Positions 51,420-60,466 of a stretch of 64,000 bases of DNA are shown here, one piece after another. The stretch covers positions 1-64,000 of the forward strand of contig CASDTX010000063.1 in assembly GCA_949283695.1 (NCBI GenBank). The letters are read 5' to 3'. Position 1 is the first letter of the stretch. Each line of letters starts with the position of its first letter. Both the position numbers and the translations under genes were made by a program. A model generated the notes under the pieces. It searched no databases. It saw nothing but the letters and a program-made list of their open reading frames with translations, and had not been told where the DNA came from. Source of the DNA: an uncultured Eubacteriales bacterium. GTDB taxonomy: Bacteria > Bacillota > Clostridia > Lachnospirales > Lachnospiraceae.

Positions 51420-54400
51420 ATGTACAAGAAAGTTCCCACAGATATGAATTTTGTCGGCAGGGAAAAAGAAGTGGAAAAGTTCTGGGACGAGAACCACATC
51501 TTCGAGAAGAGTATCGAAGAGCGCGAAGGATGTCCGGACTATATCTTCTACGATGGTCCGCCGACAGCGAACGGCAAACCGCATATCGGTCATGTGCTCA
51601 CACGTGTCATCAAGGATATGATCCCCAGATACCGTACTATGAAGGGCTATATGGTCCCGAGAAAAGCGGGATGGGATACCCATGGCCTCCCGGTCGAGCT
51701 GGAAGTAGAGAAAGCGCTGGGCCTGGATGGAAAGGATCAGATCGAAGAGTATGGTCTGGAGCCGTTTATTGACAAATGTAAAGAAAGCGTATGGAAATAT
51801 AAAGGGATGTGGGAGGATTTCTCCGGAACAGTCGGCTTCTGGGCTGATATGGAGAATCCTTATGTAACCTACCACAACAGCTTTATTGAGTCTGAGTGGT
51901 GGGCGCTGAAACAGATCTGGGATAAGGATCTGCTCTACAAAGGATTTAAGATCGTGCCCTACTGCCCGCGCTGCGGTACGCCTCTGTCTGCCCAGGAAGT
52001 TGCGCAGGGCTACAAGGATGTCAAAGAGCGCTCTGCGATTGTAAGGTTTAAGGTAAAGGATGAGGACGCATACATCCTTGCATGGACGACCACACCGTGG
52101 ACCCTGCCGTCCAACCTGGCGCTCTGTATGCACCCGAAGGAGGACTATGCGAAGGTGAAAGCCGCGGACGGCAATGTTTACTACATGGCCTGCGCGCTGC
52201 TTGACACAGTGCTCGGGAAGCTGGCAGAAGAAGGGAAACCTGCATACGAAGTGCTTGAAGTTTATAAAGGAACAGAACTGGAAGGCAAGGAGTACGAGCC
52301 GCTGTTCCAGTGCGCGGCGGACGCTGCGGCGAAACAGAATAAGAAAGCGTTCTACGTGGTATGCGATGAGTATGTAACACTGACAGATGGTACCGGAGTG
52401 GTTCATATCGCGCCGGCATTCGGTGAGGACGACGCGAATGTGGGAAGAAAGTATGGTCTTCCGTTCGTGCAGCTCGTCGATGAGAAGGGAAATATGGCAG
52501 AGTCTACGCCGTTTGCGGGGCTGTTTGTCAAGAAGGCGGATCCGGAAGTGCTGAAGGATCTGGACGCGAGAGGACTGCTCTTCGACGCGCCGAAGTTCGA
52601 GCACAGCTATCCGCACTGCTGGAGATGCGATACACCGCTGATCTACTATGCGCGTGAGTCCTGGTTTATCAAGATGACGGCTGTCAGAGAGGACCTGATT
52701 GCCAATAACAATACAATTAACTGGATCCCGGAGAGCATCGGCAAAGGCCGCTTCGGCGACTGGATCGAGAATGTGCAGGACTGGGGCATCAGCCGGAACC
52801 GTTACTGGGGAACTCCGCTCAATATCTGGGAGTGTGAGTGCGGACACATGCACTCGATCGGCAGTATTGCAGAGCTTAAGGAAATGTCCGACAACTGCCC
52901 GGATGACATTGAACTGCACCGTCCGTATATTGACGCGGTTACCATCAAGTGTCCGAAATGCGGCAAAGAGATGCACAGAGTGCCGGAGGTAATTGACTGC
53001 TGGTTTGACAGTGGTTCGATGCCGTTCGCTCAGCATCACTATCCGTTCGAGAACAAAGAGCTCTTCGAGAAGCAGTTTCCGGCGGACTTTATCTCCGAGG
53101 CGGTGGACCAGACGAGAGGATGGTTCTACTCCCTGCTGGCGATCTCTACGCTGATCTTCAACAAGGCTCCGTATAAGAATGTTATCGTGCTGGGACACGT
53201 GCAGGACGAGAACGGCCAGAAGATGAGCAAATCCAAAGGAAATGCAGTCGATCCGTTCGATGCACTGGAGAAATACGGTGCGGACGCGATCCGCTGGTAC
53301 TTCTATATCAACAGTGCTCCGTGGCTGCCGAACCGGTTCCACGGCAAGGCGGTGACAGAGGGACAGAGAAAGTTCATGGGAACCCTGTGGAATACGTATG
53401 CGTTCTTTGTTCTCTATGCGAATATTGACGAATTTGACGCCACAAAATATACCTTAGAGTACGACAAGCTTTCGGTAATGGATCGATGGCTGCTGTCCAA
53501 GATGAACACAATGGTAAAAGCTGTGGACGACAATCTCGACAATTACCGGATCCCGGAGGCAGCGCGCGCCCTTCAGGAGTTCGTGGATGATATGAGCAAC
53601 TGGTATGTAAGAAGAAGCCGCGAGCGTTTCTGGGCAAAGGGTATGGAGCAGGATAAGATCAATGCATACATGACCCTGTATACCGCACTTGTGACAGTAT
53701 CTAAGGCAGCGGCTCCGATGATTCCGTTCATGACAGAGGAGATCTATCAGAACCTTGTGCGCGGCATAGACAAAGACGCGCCGGAGAGCATCCATCTGTG
53801 TATGTTCCCGGAGGTGAACGAGGATCAGATCGATGCAGAGCTGGAGAAGAACATGGACAGCGTGCTGAAACTGGTCGTTATGGGACGTGCCTGCAGAAAT
53901 GCATCCAATATCAAGAACCGTCAGCCGATCGGCCAGATGTTCGTGAAAGCCGGCTTTACTCTGCCGGATTTCTATCAGGATATCGTCGCGGATGAGCTGA
54001 ATGTGAAGAATGTGAAGTTTACGGACGACGTAAGAGACTTTACTTCATATACTTTTAAACCACAATTAAAGACAGTCGGCCCCAAATATGGTAAAATGTT
54101 AGGCGGGATCAAGGCAGCTCTTGACGGCCTGGACGGAAACGCGGCCATGGACGAGGTCAATCAAACCGGAGCACTCAAACTGGATGTGAACGGTCAGGAG
54201 ATCACGCTCTTTAAAGAAGATCTGCTCATTGATACCGCTCAGATGGAGGGCTATGTCTCTGAGAATGATAACGGCATCACGGTTGTTCTGGATACGAACC
54301 TGACGCCGGAGCTTCTCGAGGAAGGCTTTGTCCGCGAGATCATCAGCAAGGTTCAGACCATGAGAAAAGAAGCAGACTTCGAGGTGATGGACCGGATCTG

Positions 54401-54575
54401 CGTGACATACAGCGGAACAGAGAAGGCAGAGGCTGTCTTCGCAAAATACGCGGCACAGATCAGCGGCGAGGTGCTGGCTGATGAAGTTATAAAGGCAGAA
54501 CCGTGCGGTTATACAAAGGAATGGAAGATCAACGGCGAAGCAGTTATAATGGGTGTGGAGAAGAAAGGAAATTAA
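51420..54575 (+). CDS. ileS: Isoleucyl-tRNA synthetase
   Basis: 1051 residues. HIGH motif in TANGKPHIGHVLTR, the Trp-rich class I core, editing domain with WTTTPWTLPSN, and KMSKSKG. Cytoplasmic; charges tRNA-Ile. Size and the N-terminal motif suit the longer, IleRS2-like (eukaryote-like) type that is often less sensitive to mupirocin; this is family knowledge and was not tested here. Preceded by a T-box leader. glgP starts 3 bases after the stop codon. Confidence 0.97.
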   Translation: MYKKVPTDMNFVGREKEVEKFWDENHIFEKSIEEREGCPDYIFYDGPPTANGKPHIGHVLTRVIKDMIPRYRTMKGYMVPRKAGWDTHGLPVELEVEKALGLDGKDQIEEYGLEPFIDKCKESVWKYKGMWEDFSGTVGFWADMENPYVTYHNSFIESEWWALKQIWDKDLLYKGFKIVPYCPRCGTPLSAQEVAQGYKDVKERSAIVRFKVKDEDAYILAWTTTPWTLPSNLALCMHPKEDYAKVKAADGNVYYMACALLDTVLGKLAEEGKPAYEVLEVYKGTELEGKEYEPLFQCAADAAAKQNKKAFYVVCDEYVTLTDGTGVVHIAPAFGEDDANVGRKYGLPFVQLVDEKGNMAESTPFAGLFVKKADPEVLKDLDARGLLFDAPKFEHSYPHCWRCDTPLIYYARESWFIKMTAVREDLIANNNTINWIPESIGKGRFGDWIENVQDWGISRNRYWGTPLNIWECECGHMHSIGSIAELKEMSDNCPDDIELHRPYIDAVTIKCPKCGKEMHRVPEVIDCWFDSGSMPFAQHHYPFENKELFEKQFPADFISEAVDQTRGWFYSLLAISTLIFNKAPYKNVIVLGHVQDENGQKMSKSKGNAVDPFDALEKYGADAIRWYFYINSAPWLPNRFHGKAVTEGQRKFMGTLWNTYAFFVLYANIDEFDATKYTLEYDKLSVMDRWLLSKMNTMVKAVDDNLDNYRIPEAARALQEFVDDMSNWYVRRSRERFWAKGMEQDKINAYMTLYTALVTVSKAAAPMIPFMTEEIYQNLVRGIDKDAPESIHLCMFPEVNEDQIDAELEKNMDSVLKLVVMGRACRNASNIKNRQPIGQMFVKAGFTLPDFYQDIVADELNVKNVKFTDDVRDFTSYTFKPQLKTVGPKYGKMLGGIKAALDGLDGNAAMDEVNQTGALKLDVNGQEITLFKEDLLIDTAQMEGYVSENDNGITVVLDTNLTPELLEEGFVREIISKVQTMRKEADFEVMDRICVTYSGTEKAEAVFAKYAAQISGEVLADEVIKAEPCGYTKEWKINGEAVIMGVEKKGN

Positions 54576-54578
54576 TAT

Positions 54579-57053
54579 ATGTTCAGCAAAAGATTTGAGA
54601 AAGAAACATTTAAGCAGACAGTAAAGGACAATATCAGGACTTTATACAGAAAAACAATCGACGAAGCCAGCCCGCAGCAGGTGTTTCAGGCGGTGTCCTA
54701 CGCGGTGAAGGACGTGATCTTTGACGACTGGTTCGCGACACAGAAGGCTTATGACGAGGCAGACGCCAAGACAGTATACTACATGTCCATGGAGTTCCTG
54801 ATGGGACGTGCGCTGGGAAATAACCTGATCAATATGACCGCTTATAAGGACGTGAAGGAAGCCCTGGAGGAGATGGGAATTGACCTGAACGTTGTGGAGG
54901 ATGAAGAGCCGGATGCAGCGCTCGGCAACGGAGGACTGGGCCGTCTGGCGGCGTGTTTCCTGGATTCCCTCGCGACACTGAATTATCCGGCGTACGGCTG
55001 CGGTATCCGCTACCGTTACGGAATGTTCAAGCAGAAGATTGTGGACGGCTACCAGAAGGAAGTTCCGGATGACTGGCTGAAGGAAGGCAACCCCTTCGAG
55101 CTGCGCAGAGAAGAGTATGCGAAAGAGGTCCGTTTCGGAGGAAATATCCGTTTCGAGCGGGATCCTGCAACCGGAAAGGACATCTTTATCCAGGAGAATT
55201 ATGAATCGGTTCTTGCGATCCCGTATGATATGCCGATCGTAGGATACGGAAATCATGTGGTCAACACCCTCCGCGTGTGGGACGCAAAGGCGATCACGGA
55301 CTTCAAGCTGGATGAGTTTGACAGAGGAAACTACCACAAGGCGGTAGAGCAGGAGAACCTTGCGAAACTGATCGTAGATGTTCTCTATCCCAATGACAAC
55401 CACTATTCAGGCAAAGAGCTCCGTCTGAAACAGCAGTATTTCTTCATCTCTGCAAGTCTTCAGGCGCTGATCGCGAAATATAAAAAGAAACACAGCGATG
55501 TCCGCAGACTTCACGAAAAAGTGGTCATCCAGATGAATGACACCCATCCCACAGTAGCGGTTCCGGAACTGATGCGTCTTCTGATTGACCAGGAAGGCCT
55601 GACCTGGGAGGAAGCATGGGATGTAACGACGAAGACCTGTGCGTACACGAATCACACAATTATGGCAGAAGCTCTCGAGAAATGGCCGATCGACCTGTTC
55701 TCACGCCTGCTTCCGCGTATTTACCAGATCGTGCAGGAGATTGACCGCCGGTTCCTGATCAAAGTCCGCGAGATGTATCCGGGCAATGAGCACAAAGTGA
55801 AGAAGATGGCGATTCTTATGGACGGCCAGGTGCGCATGGCGAACATGGCGATTGTTGCCGGCTTCTCTGTAAACGGTGTTGCAAGACTCCATACAGATAT
55901 CCTTAAGACTCAGCAGCTGAGAGACTTCTACGAGATGATGCCGGAGAAGTTCAATAATAAGACGAACGGAATCACGCAGAGAAGGTTCCTTGCACACGGC
56001 AATCCGCTGCTCTCCGACTGGATCACAGACAAGATCGGCGACGGCTGGATCACAGATCTGTCCCAGATCGCGAAACTGAAACCTTATGTGGAGGACGAGA
56101 ACGCAAGACGCGAGTTCATGCAGATCAAGTATCAGAATAAGATCCGACTTGCCAAATATATCAAGGAGCACAACGGCATTGACGTGGATCCGAGATCCAT
56201 CTTCGATGTACAGGTAAAACGTCTCCATGAGTACAAGCGTCAGTTCCTGAACATCCTGCATATTATGTATCTGTACAACCAGATTAAGGAACACCCGGAG
56301 ATCTCTTTCTACCCGAGAACCTTCATCTTCGGAGCGAAAGCAGCGGCAGGTTATTTAAGAGCAAAGGAGACGATCAAGCTGATCAACTCCGTTGCAGATG
56401 TTGTGAACAATGACCGCAGCATTAACGGCAAGCTGAAAGTCGTATTTATCGAAGACTACCGCGTATCCAACGCAGAGATTATCTTTGCGGCGGCGGATGT
56501 CAGCGAGCAGATCTCCACGGCATCCAAGGAAGCATCCGGTACAGGAAATATGAAGTTCATGCTGAACGGCGCTCCCACACTGGGAACCATGGACGGTGCG
56601 AACGTCGAGATCGTTCAGGAAGTCGGCGCTGAGAATGCGTTTATCTTCGGTCTCAGCTCAGAAGAGGTCATTAACTACGAGAACCACGGCGGCTACCATC
56701 CACAGGACATCTACTTCAATGACTGGGAGCTGAAGCGGGTGGTTGATCAGCTGATGGACGGCACGTATTCACACGGCGATCATAATATGTACAGAAACCT
56801 TTATAACTCTCTGCTGAATACCCAGAGCACAGACCGGCCGGATATGTATTTCATCCTGAAAGATTTCCGCTCCTATGCAGATGCGCAGAGAAGAGTAGAG
56901 GAAGCGTACAGAGACCAGCAGAGATGGTCACGCATGGCAATGCTGCAGACTGCATGCAGCGGCAAATTCTCATCAGACAGAACAATTGAGGAGTATGTAG
57001 AGGACATCTGGCATCTGGATAAAGTAGAAGTTCCGTCCGGACAGGAAGAATAG
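54579..57053 (+). CDS. glgP: Glycogen/starch/alpha-glucan phosphorylase
   Basis: 824 residues, GT35 family. It has MEFLMGRALGNNL, NGGLGRLAACFLDSLATL and the pyridoxal-phosphate site EASGTGNMKFMLNGAPTLGT (Lys near 657). It frees glucose-1-phosphate from alpha-1,4-glucans. It lies only 3 bases after ileS and its ribosome site (AAAGGA) is inside the ileS end, so it may be co-transcribed and even partly under T-box control. That link between tRNA charging and glycogen use would be unusual. Confidence 0.97.
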   Translation: MFSKRFEKETFKQTVKDNIRTLYRKTIDEASPQQVFQAVSYAVKDVIFDDWFATQKAYDEADAKTVYYMSMEFLMGRALGNNLINMTAYKDVKEALEEMGIDLNVVEDEEPDAALGNGGLGRLAACFLDSLATLNYPAYGCGIRYRYGMFKQKIVDGYQKEVPDDWLKEGNPFELRREEYAKEVRFGGNIRFERDPATGKDIFIQENYESVLAIPYDMPIVGYGNHVVNTLRVWDAKAITDFKLDEFDRGNYHKAVEQENLAKLIVDVLYPNDNHYSGKELRLKQQYFFISASLQALIAKYKKKHSDVRRLHEKVVIQMNDTHPTVAVPELMRLLIDQEGLTWEEAWDVTTKTCAYTNHTIMAEALEKWPIDLFSRLLPRIYQIVQEIDRRFLIKVREMYPGNEHKVKKMAILMDGQVRMANMAIVAGFSVNGVARLHTDILKTQQLRDFYEMMPEKFNNKTNGITQRRFLAHGNPLLSDWITDKIGDGWITDLSQIAKLKPYVEDENARREFMQIKYQNKIRLAKYIKEHNGIDVDPRSIFDVQVKRLHEYKRQFLNILHIMYLYNQIKEHPEISFYPRTFIFGAKAAAGYLRAKETIKLINSVADVVNNDRSINGKLKVVFIEDYRVSNAEIIFAAADVSEQISTASKEASGTGNMKFMLNGAPTLGTMDGANVEIVQEVGAENAFIFGLSSEEVINYENHGGYHPQDIYFNDWELKRVVDQLMDGTYSHGDHNMYRNLYNSLLNTQSTDRPDMYFILKDFRSYADAQRRVEEAYRDQQRWSRMAMLQTACSGKFSSDRTIEEYVEDIWHLDKVEVPSGQEE

Positions 57054-57065
57054 GAGGCATGATAG

Positions 57066-57938
57066 ATGGACTTTGGTTACGATTATGGATATCAGTACGA
57101 AGTTCCTATGACATATCACAGCGGCATAAGTGATTCGGTCGCGGCGGCGATTCTGTCGATTTATCTGATCGTACTGACGGTAGTTTTGATCTTTACACTG
57201 ACAAGTTATATTTTTCATTCCATCGGTCTGTACACCATCGGGAAACGGCTTGGGAAAGAGCATCCGTGGCTGGCATTCATCCCCTTTGCCCGAGATTATT
57301 TCCACGGGGAACTGGCCGGAGAGATCGTTTTGAAAAACCGGTCCATTAAGAATCCGGGGATCTGGAAGCTGGTGCTGCCGATCGCATTTAACGTGGTAAC
57401 AGGGATCTTTGTCGGAATCGTGGTCCTTGCGGCTGTGCTCGGAATCCTCGGCGGAGGATTCGGAGTCGGCATACTGACGATCGTGATGCTGTATGCCCTG
57501 CTCCTGATTCTGATCATTGTATATAATGCAGCATTTATGACATTCCGGATCTTCATTAATCTGCAGATCTATGAGAGATTTACGACCCATAACATGGGGC
57601 TCGTACATGCGGTCCTGTCAGTGCTGCTTCCGCTGTACGAAGCGATCTGCCTGTTTATCATGAGAAATCGTGACTTTATCCCGGGCAGGGAGCCGAAGCT
57701 CGGACCGCCGCCGGTGATGCCGGTGTATCCGGGCGGCCCGGTTCTGCCGCAGGTTCCCCCTGCGGAGCCGCCGATCCCGTCAGCGGAGCCGGAGCATGGA
57801 CCAGCAGCGGAGCCGCCGGCACCCGGCACCGGACAGGAGACACCTGTGCCGGCTGCAGAGGAAAGACCGGTTCCTCCTGCGGAGCCGCATCCGGCGGAAG
57901 TTCCGGAAGAGGAGAAGCATCCTGAGACAATAGAATGA
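57066..57938 (+). CDS. Membrane protein with Pro/Glu-rich cytoplasmic tail
   Basis: 290 residues, not recognised. Four or five hydrophobic segments (about 27-60, 95-130, 138-165 and 180-205), with the conserved-looking stretch KEHPWLAFIPFARDYFHGELAGE between the first two. The last 85 residues are Pro, Glu, Ala and Gly (PPVMPVYPGGPVLPQVPP and on), low complexity. It lies 12 bases after glgP. Its role is unknown; proteins of this shape are common in Lachnospiraceae, often near spore or cell-wall genes. Confidence 0.65.
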   Translation: MDFGYDYGYQYEVPMTYHSGISDSVAAAILSIYLIVLTVVLIFTLTSYIFHSIGLYTIGKRLGKEHPWLAFIPFARDYFHGELAGEIVLKNRSIKNPGIWKLVLPIAFNVVTGIFVGIVVLAAVLGILGGGFGVGILTIVMLYALLLILIIVYNAAFMTFRIFINLQIYERFTTHNMGLVHAVLSVLLPLYEAICLFIMRNRDFIPGREPKLGPPPVMPVYPGGPVLPQVPPAEPPIPSAEPEHGPAAEPPAPGTGQETPVPAAEERPVPPAEPHPAEVPEEEKHPETIE

Positions 57939-57972
57939 CGGACAGAACCTGCCATACAGGTCTGAAAAGAGG

Positions 57973-58006
57973 CAGCCCTTCATATACTGAGTGATATGGA
58001 GGGCTG
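57973..58006 (+). other. Hairpin covering the spoIID ribosome site
   Basis: 13-bp arms (57973-57985, 57994-58006, one wobble pair). The right arm contains GGAGGG, the ribosome site of the gene starting at 58013, followed by TTTGTT. It can act as a weak terminator for upstream transcripts and as a lid on translation of read-through mRNA. Confidence 0.6.
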
Positions 58007-58012
58007 TTTGTT

Positions 58013-59032
58013 ATGAAGCGATACAGGATCGAGCAGAAGTTTAAGACGCTGGCGGCTTTTCTTGTGATTCTCATCCTCCTTCCGTATATTATCTCCGTAT
58101 TTGTAAATGGTGTAAATATAGCAGCAGAAGATGGCGGAGGAGCCTTTTATGTCAGGGTACGTGTCCCTGATACAGAAGAGGCAGACGGGATCGCGGAGGT
58201 GGACTGGACAGAATATCTGGCAGGGATTCTGGCGCGGGACGTGCCTGAGGATACTGCGCCGGAAGCGATGAAGGCCCAGGCAGTTGTGATCCGTACCCAG
58301 ATCTACCGGGAGCTGGAGCAGTCCCAGGACAAGATACTGACGGAGACCTGGCTGTCCCGGGCGCAGCTGCAGAAACAGTGGGGACAGGGGGAGTTTCAGG
58401 CCAATTATCAGAAATACACAGACGCAGTGGAGCAGACGGATGATACTGTGCTGGTCTATGGCGAGAGCTATGCCTGGACTCCGTTTCATCAGTCCAGTAT
58501 CGGGAAGACCCGAAGCGCGGCCGAGGTGCTGGGGACCGAAGAATACCCCTACATCGCGGTGAGAGAATGTCCGCTGGACAAGGAAGCAGACGAGGAGATC
58601 CAGACAGCGGCATTCACCTGCAGACAGATCCAGGAGCTGTGCCGGGAGTTTCTCGTGGCGGCAGCGGACGGGGAGCAGGCTGAGCAAGGGTATTCGTTTG
58701 AGGATTTTGAGATCCTGTCTGCTGACTCTGCGGGGTATGTGAAAGAACTTCGGATCGGAGAGACCGTGTGCACGGGGGATTTATTCCGGGACGCGCTGTC
58801 TCTGCCCTCCAGTGCGTTTTCGTTTGCTGAGGAGGACAGCAGTGAAGAAGAGGGAGCCGGGCAGGAGACCGTGATCAAGATTACTACCACAGGGAAAGGG
58901 CACGGACTGGGGATGAGCCTGTGGACGGCAGAGCAGATGGCAGAGGAGGGAAAGACCTGCGACGAGATCCTGGCCTTTTTTTACGAGGGGACCCAGCTCC
59001 GCACGGATATGCCGGAGACAGATCTGTTCTGA
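58013..59032 (+). CDS. spoIID: Stage II sporulation protein D
   Basis: 339 residues. N-terminal membrane anchor (about 12-32), then the SpoIID/LytB domain: EYLAGILARDVPEDTAPEAM with the catalytic-type Glu, ALKAQAV-like AMKAQAVVIRTQIY, and the C-terminal GKGHGLGMSLWTAEQMA. SpoIID is a peptidoglycan lytic transglycosylase that works with SpoIIM/P in forespore engulfment. The next gene is spoIIQ-like, the same order as in Clostridioides, which supports the call. Confidence 0.9.
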   Translation: MKRYRIEQKFKTLAAFLVILILLPYIISVFVNGVNIAAEDGGGAFYVRVRVPDTEEADGIAEVDWTEYLAGILARDVPEDTAPEAMKAQAVVIRTQIYRELEQSQDKILTETWLSRAQLQKQWGQGEFQANYQKYTDAVEQTDDTVLVYGESYAWTPFHQSSIGKTRSAAEVLGTEEYPYIAVRECPLDKEADEEIQTAAFTCRQIQELCREFLVAAADGEQAEQGYSFEDFEILSADSAGYVKELRIGETVCTGDLFRDALSLPSSAFSFAEEDSSEEEGAGQETVIKITTTGKGHGLGMSLWTAEQMAEEGKTCDEILAFFYEGTQLRTDMPETDLF

Positions 59033-59103
59033 ACAACAAATCTTTCCTGCTTACAGAATAATACATTCACTTTCTGGCAAAAATACAGTCAGAGGTGATG
59101 ATA

Positions 59104-59910
59104 ATGAATAACAAAGAAAAACCGTCCTTTTTAAAAGGAAAAGGTGCTGCGGTCAGCGTGGTGATCTGCTTCGTGGCGGTAATAGGACTGGTAGGCGCTT
59201 ATACCTTCAACAATTACCGGAAGAATATCGAAGAGCAGACAGCGAGAGCTGAGGAGCAGACAGAACAGCTTACAGAAGAGAATACAGAAGAGACGACAGC
59301 GGATGACATCCTGCTTCCGGAGGCGGATGATCCGTCAGACACCGATGACGATGCATCCGGTTCTCTTTCTGATGACAGTGACGAAACCGCGCAGGGACAG
59401 GCTTCAGATGACGGCAGTTCGGCCGACGGACAGGACAGCGGGGCGGAGAATCCCGGAGACGCGGCAATGTCAGGGGCAGATACATTAGACGTATGGTTTA
59501 GTGAGGACAGCGTACTCGCATGGCCGGCCAGCGGCGCGGTGATCATGGGATACAGCATGGATCAGACCGTATTCTTCCAGACATTGGAGCAGTATCAGTA
59601 TAATCCGGCGATGATCATCGCAGGAGAAGTGGGAGAGACGATCGGCGCTTCCGCAGCCGGAATCGTCACAAAGATCGATGAGACGGCGCAGACAGGGACT
59701 ACCGTGACCCTGGATATGGGAAATGGTTATTCTGCCGTCTACGGACAGCTCACAGATGTGCCGGTTTCTGTCGGTGATTATGTAAATACGGGTGATATGT
59801 TAGGAAACTTGAACGAACCTACGAAATATTACAGCGTCGAAGGACCGAATCTCTATTTCGAGGTCCTCAAAGACGGAGATCCTGTAGACCCTATGAATTT
59901 CATGGAGTAA
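59104..59910 (+). CDS. spoIIQ: SpoIIQ-like M23-family protein
   Basis: 268 residues from the ATG at 59104; AGAGG lies 8 bases upstream, whereas GTG 59095 and ATG 59098 are too near to it. One membrane span (about 14-34), an acidic low-complexity linker (Glu/Thr/Asp/Ser, about 40-125), and a LytM/M23 domain (GETIGASAAGIVTKI, GYSAVYGQLTDVPVSVGDYV, NLYFEVLKDG). The zinc ligands are missing: the usual HLHFE reads NLYFE, and no HxxxD is present, so it should be inactive as a peptidase. SpoIIQ forms a channel with SpoIIIAH between mother cell and forespore. Confidence 0.85.
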   Translation: MNNKEKPSFLKGKGAAVSVVICFVAVIGLVGAYTFNNYRKNIEEQTARAEEQTEQLTEENTEETTADDILLPEADDPSDTDDDASGSLSDDSDETAQGQASDDGSSADGQDSGAENPGDAAMSGADTLDVWFSEDSVLAWPASGAVIMGYSMDQTVFFQTLEQYQYNPAMIIAGEVGETIGASAAGIVTKIDETAQTGTTVTLDMGNGYSAVYGQLTDVPVSVGDYVNTGDMLGNLNEPTKYYSVEGPNLYFEVLKDGDPVDPMNFME

Positions 59911-60084
59911 TCTTTCATGGAGTAACCGGGAAGGAGACGAAACAGATGGAACAGACGGAAGGGGGAGCCCGGTGCATTCTCCGGCTGCCTGTTCCTTTTC
60001 TGTTGAGAAATCTGCGGGGATCGGTTAAGATATACCTGTGCCGTTCTGCCCCCGGGCATGGCGGCGCAGCCGCGGTTCGCACGC

Positions 60085-60116
60085 CAGTGCGGCTTTGCGA
60101 ATGGCGCGGGCTGAAC
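60085..60116 (-). repeat. Dispersed repeat, copy B
   Basis: Reverse complement of 33448-33479 with one mismatch over 32 bases. It lies in the 239-base gap before the GIY-YIG gene; the gap also has GC-rich dyads (60052-60075). Confidence 0.75.
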
Positions 60117-60149
60117 GGGTACCATTTTGACGGCAGGATGGAGAGCGAG

Positions 60150-60395
60150 ATGAACTATACATACATTGTACGCTGCAGTGACGGAACATTGTATACCGGA
60201 TGGACCAACAATCTGGAAAAGCGGATCAAAGACCATAATTCTGGAAAAGGAGCGAAATATACCAAATCCCGGAGGCCGGTTGTGCTGGCTTATTATGAGG
60301 AGTTTGAGACCCGGGAGGAGGCCATGCGCCGGGAGTGGGAAGTGAAGCGGCTGACCAGAGCACAGAAATTAAGGATGATCAAGGCAGACAGCTGA
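60150..60395 (+). CDS. GIY-YIG nuclease-domain protein (YhbQ/UPF0213-like)
   Basis: 81 residues from the ATG at 60150 (GGAGAG just upstream). The same frame is open from 59946, but that part is not conserved-looking and carries a dispersed repeat. The domain starts YTYIVRCSDGTLYTGWTNN (Y-I-V and Y-T-G for GIY-YIG) with the conserved Arg in KRIKDHNSGKGAKYTKSRRP and Glu in YYEEFETREEAMRREWEVK. Proteins of this small family are single-domain and their DNA role is not clear. The coding end forms one arm of a terminator. Confidence 0.9.
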   Translation: MNYTYIVRCSDGTLYTGWTNNLEKRIKDHNSGKGAKYTKSRRPVVLAYYEEFETREEAMRREWEVKRLTRAQKLRMIKADS

Positions 60396-60424
60396 AGAGC
60401 GGCTGCTTTGATCATCCTTAATTT
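60366..60424. terminator. Terminator between convergent genes
   Basis: 22-bp arms (60366-60387, 60403-60424) with one mismatch; A-rich at one end and T-rich at the other, so it works in both directions. The left arm is coding. Confidence 0.85.
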
Positions 60425-60466
60425 ATAGAAGATTCTTTCGTTCTGTCCCTTTCCTTCCGCGGATCA

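Noticed and set aside
59946-60149. N-terminal extension of the GIY-YIG protein
   Set aside because: It contains the dispersed repeat and no conserved motif; the domain starts at the ATG at 60150 with a ribosome site.
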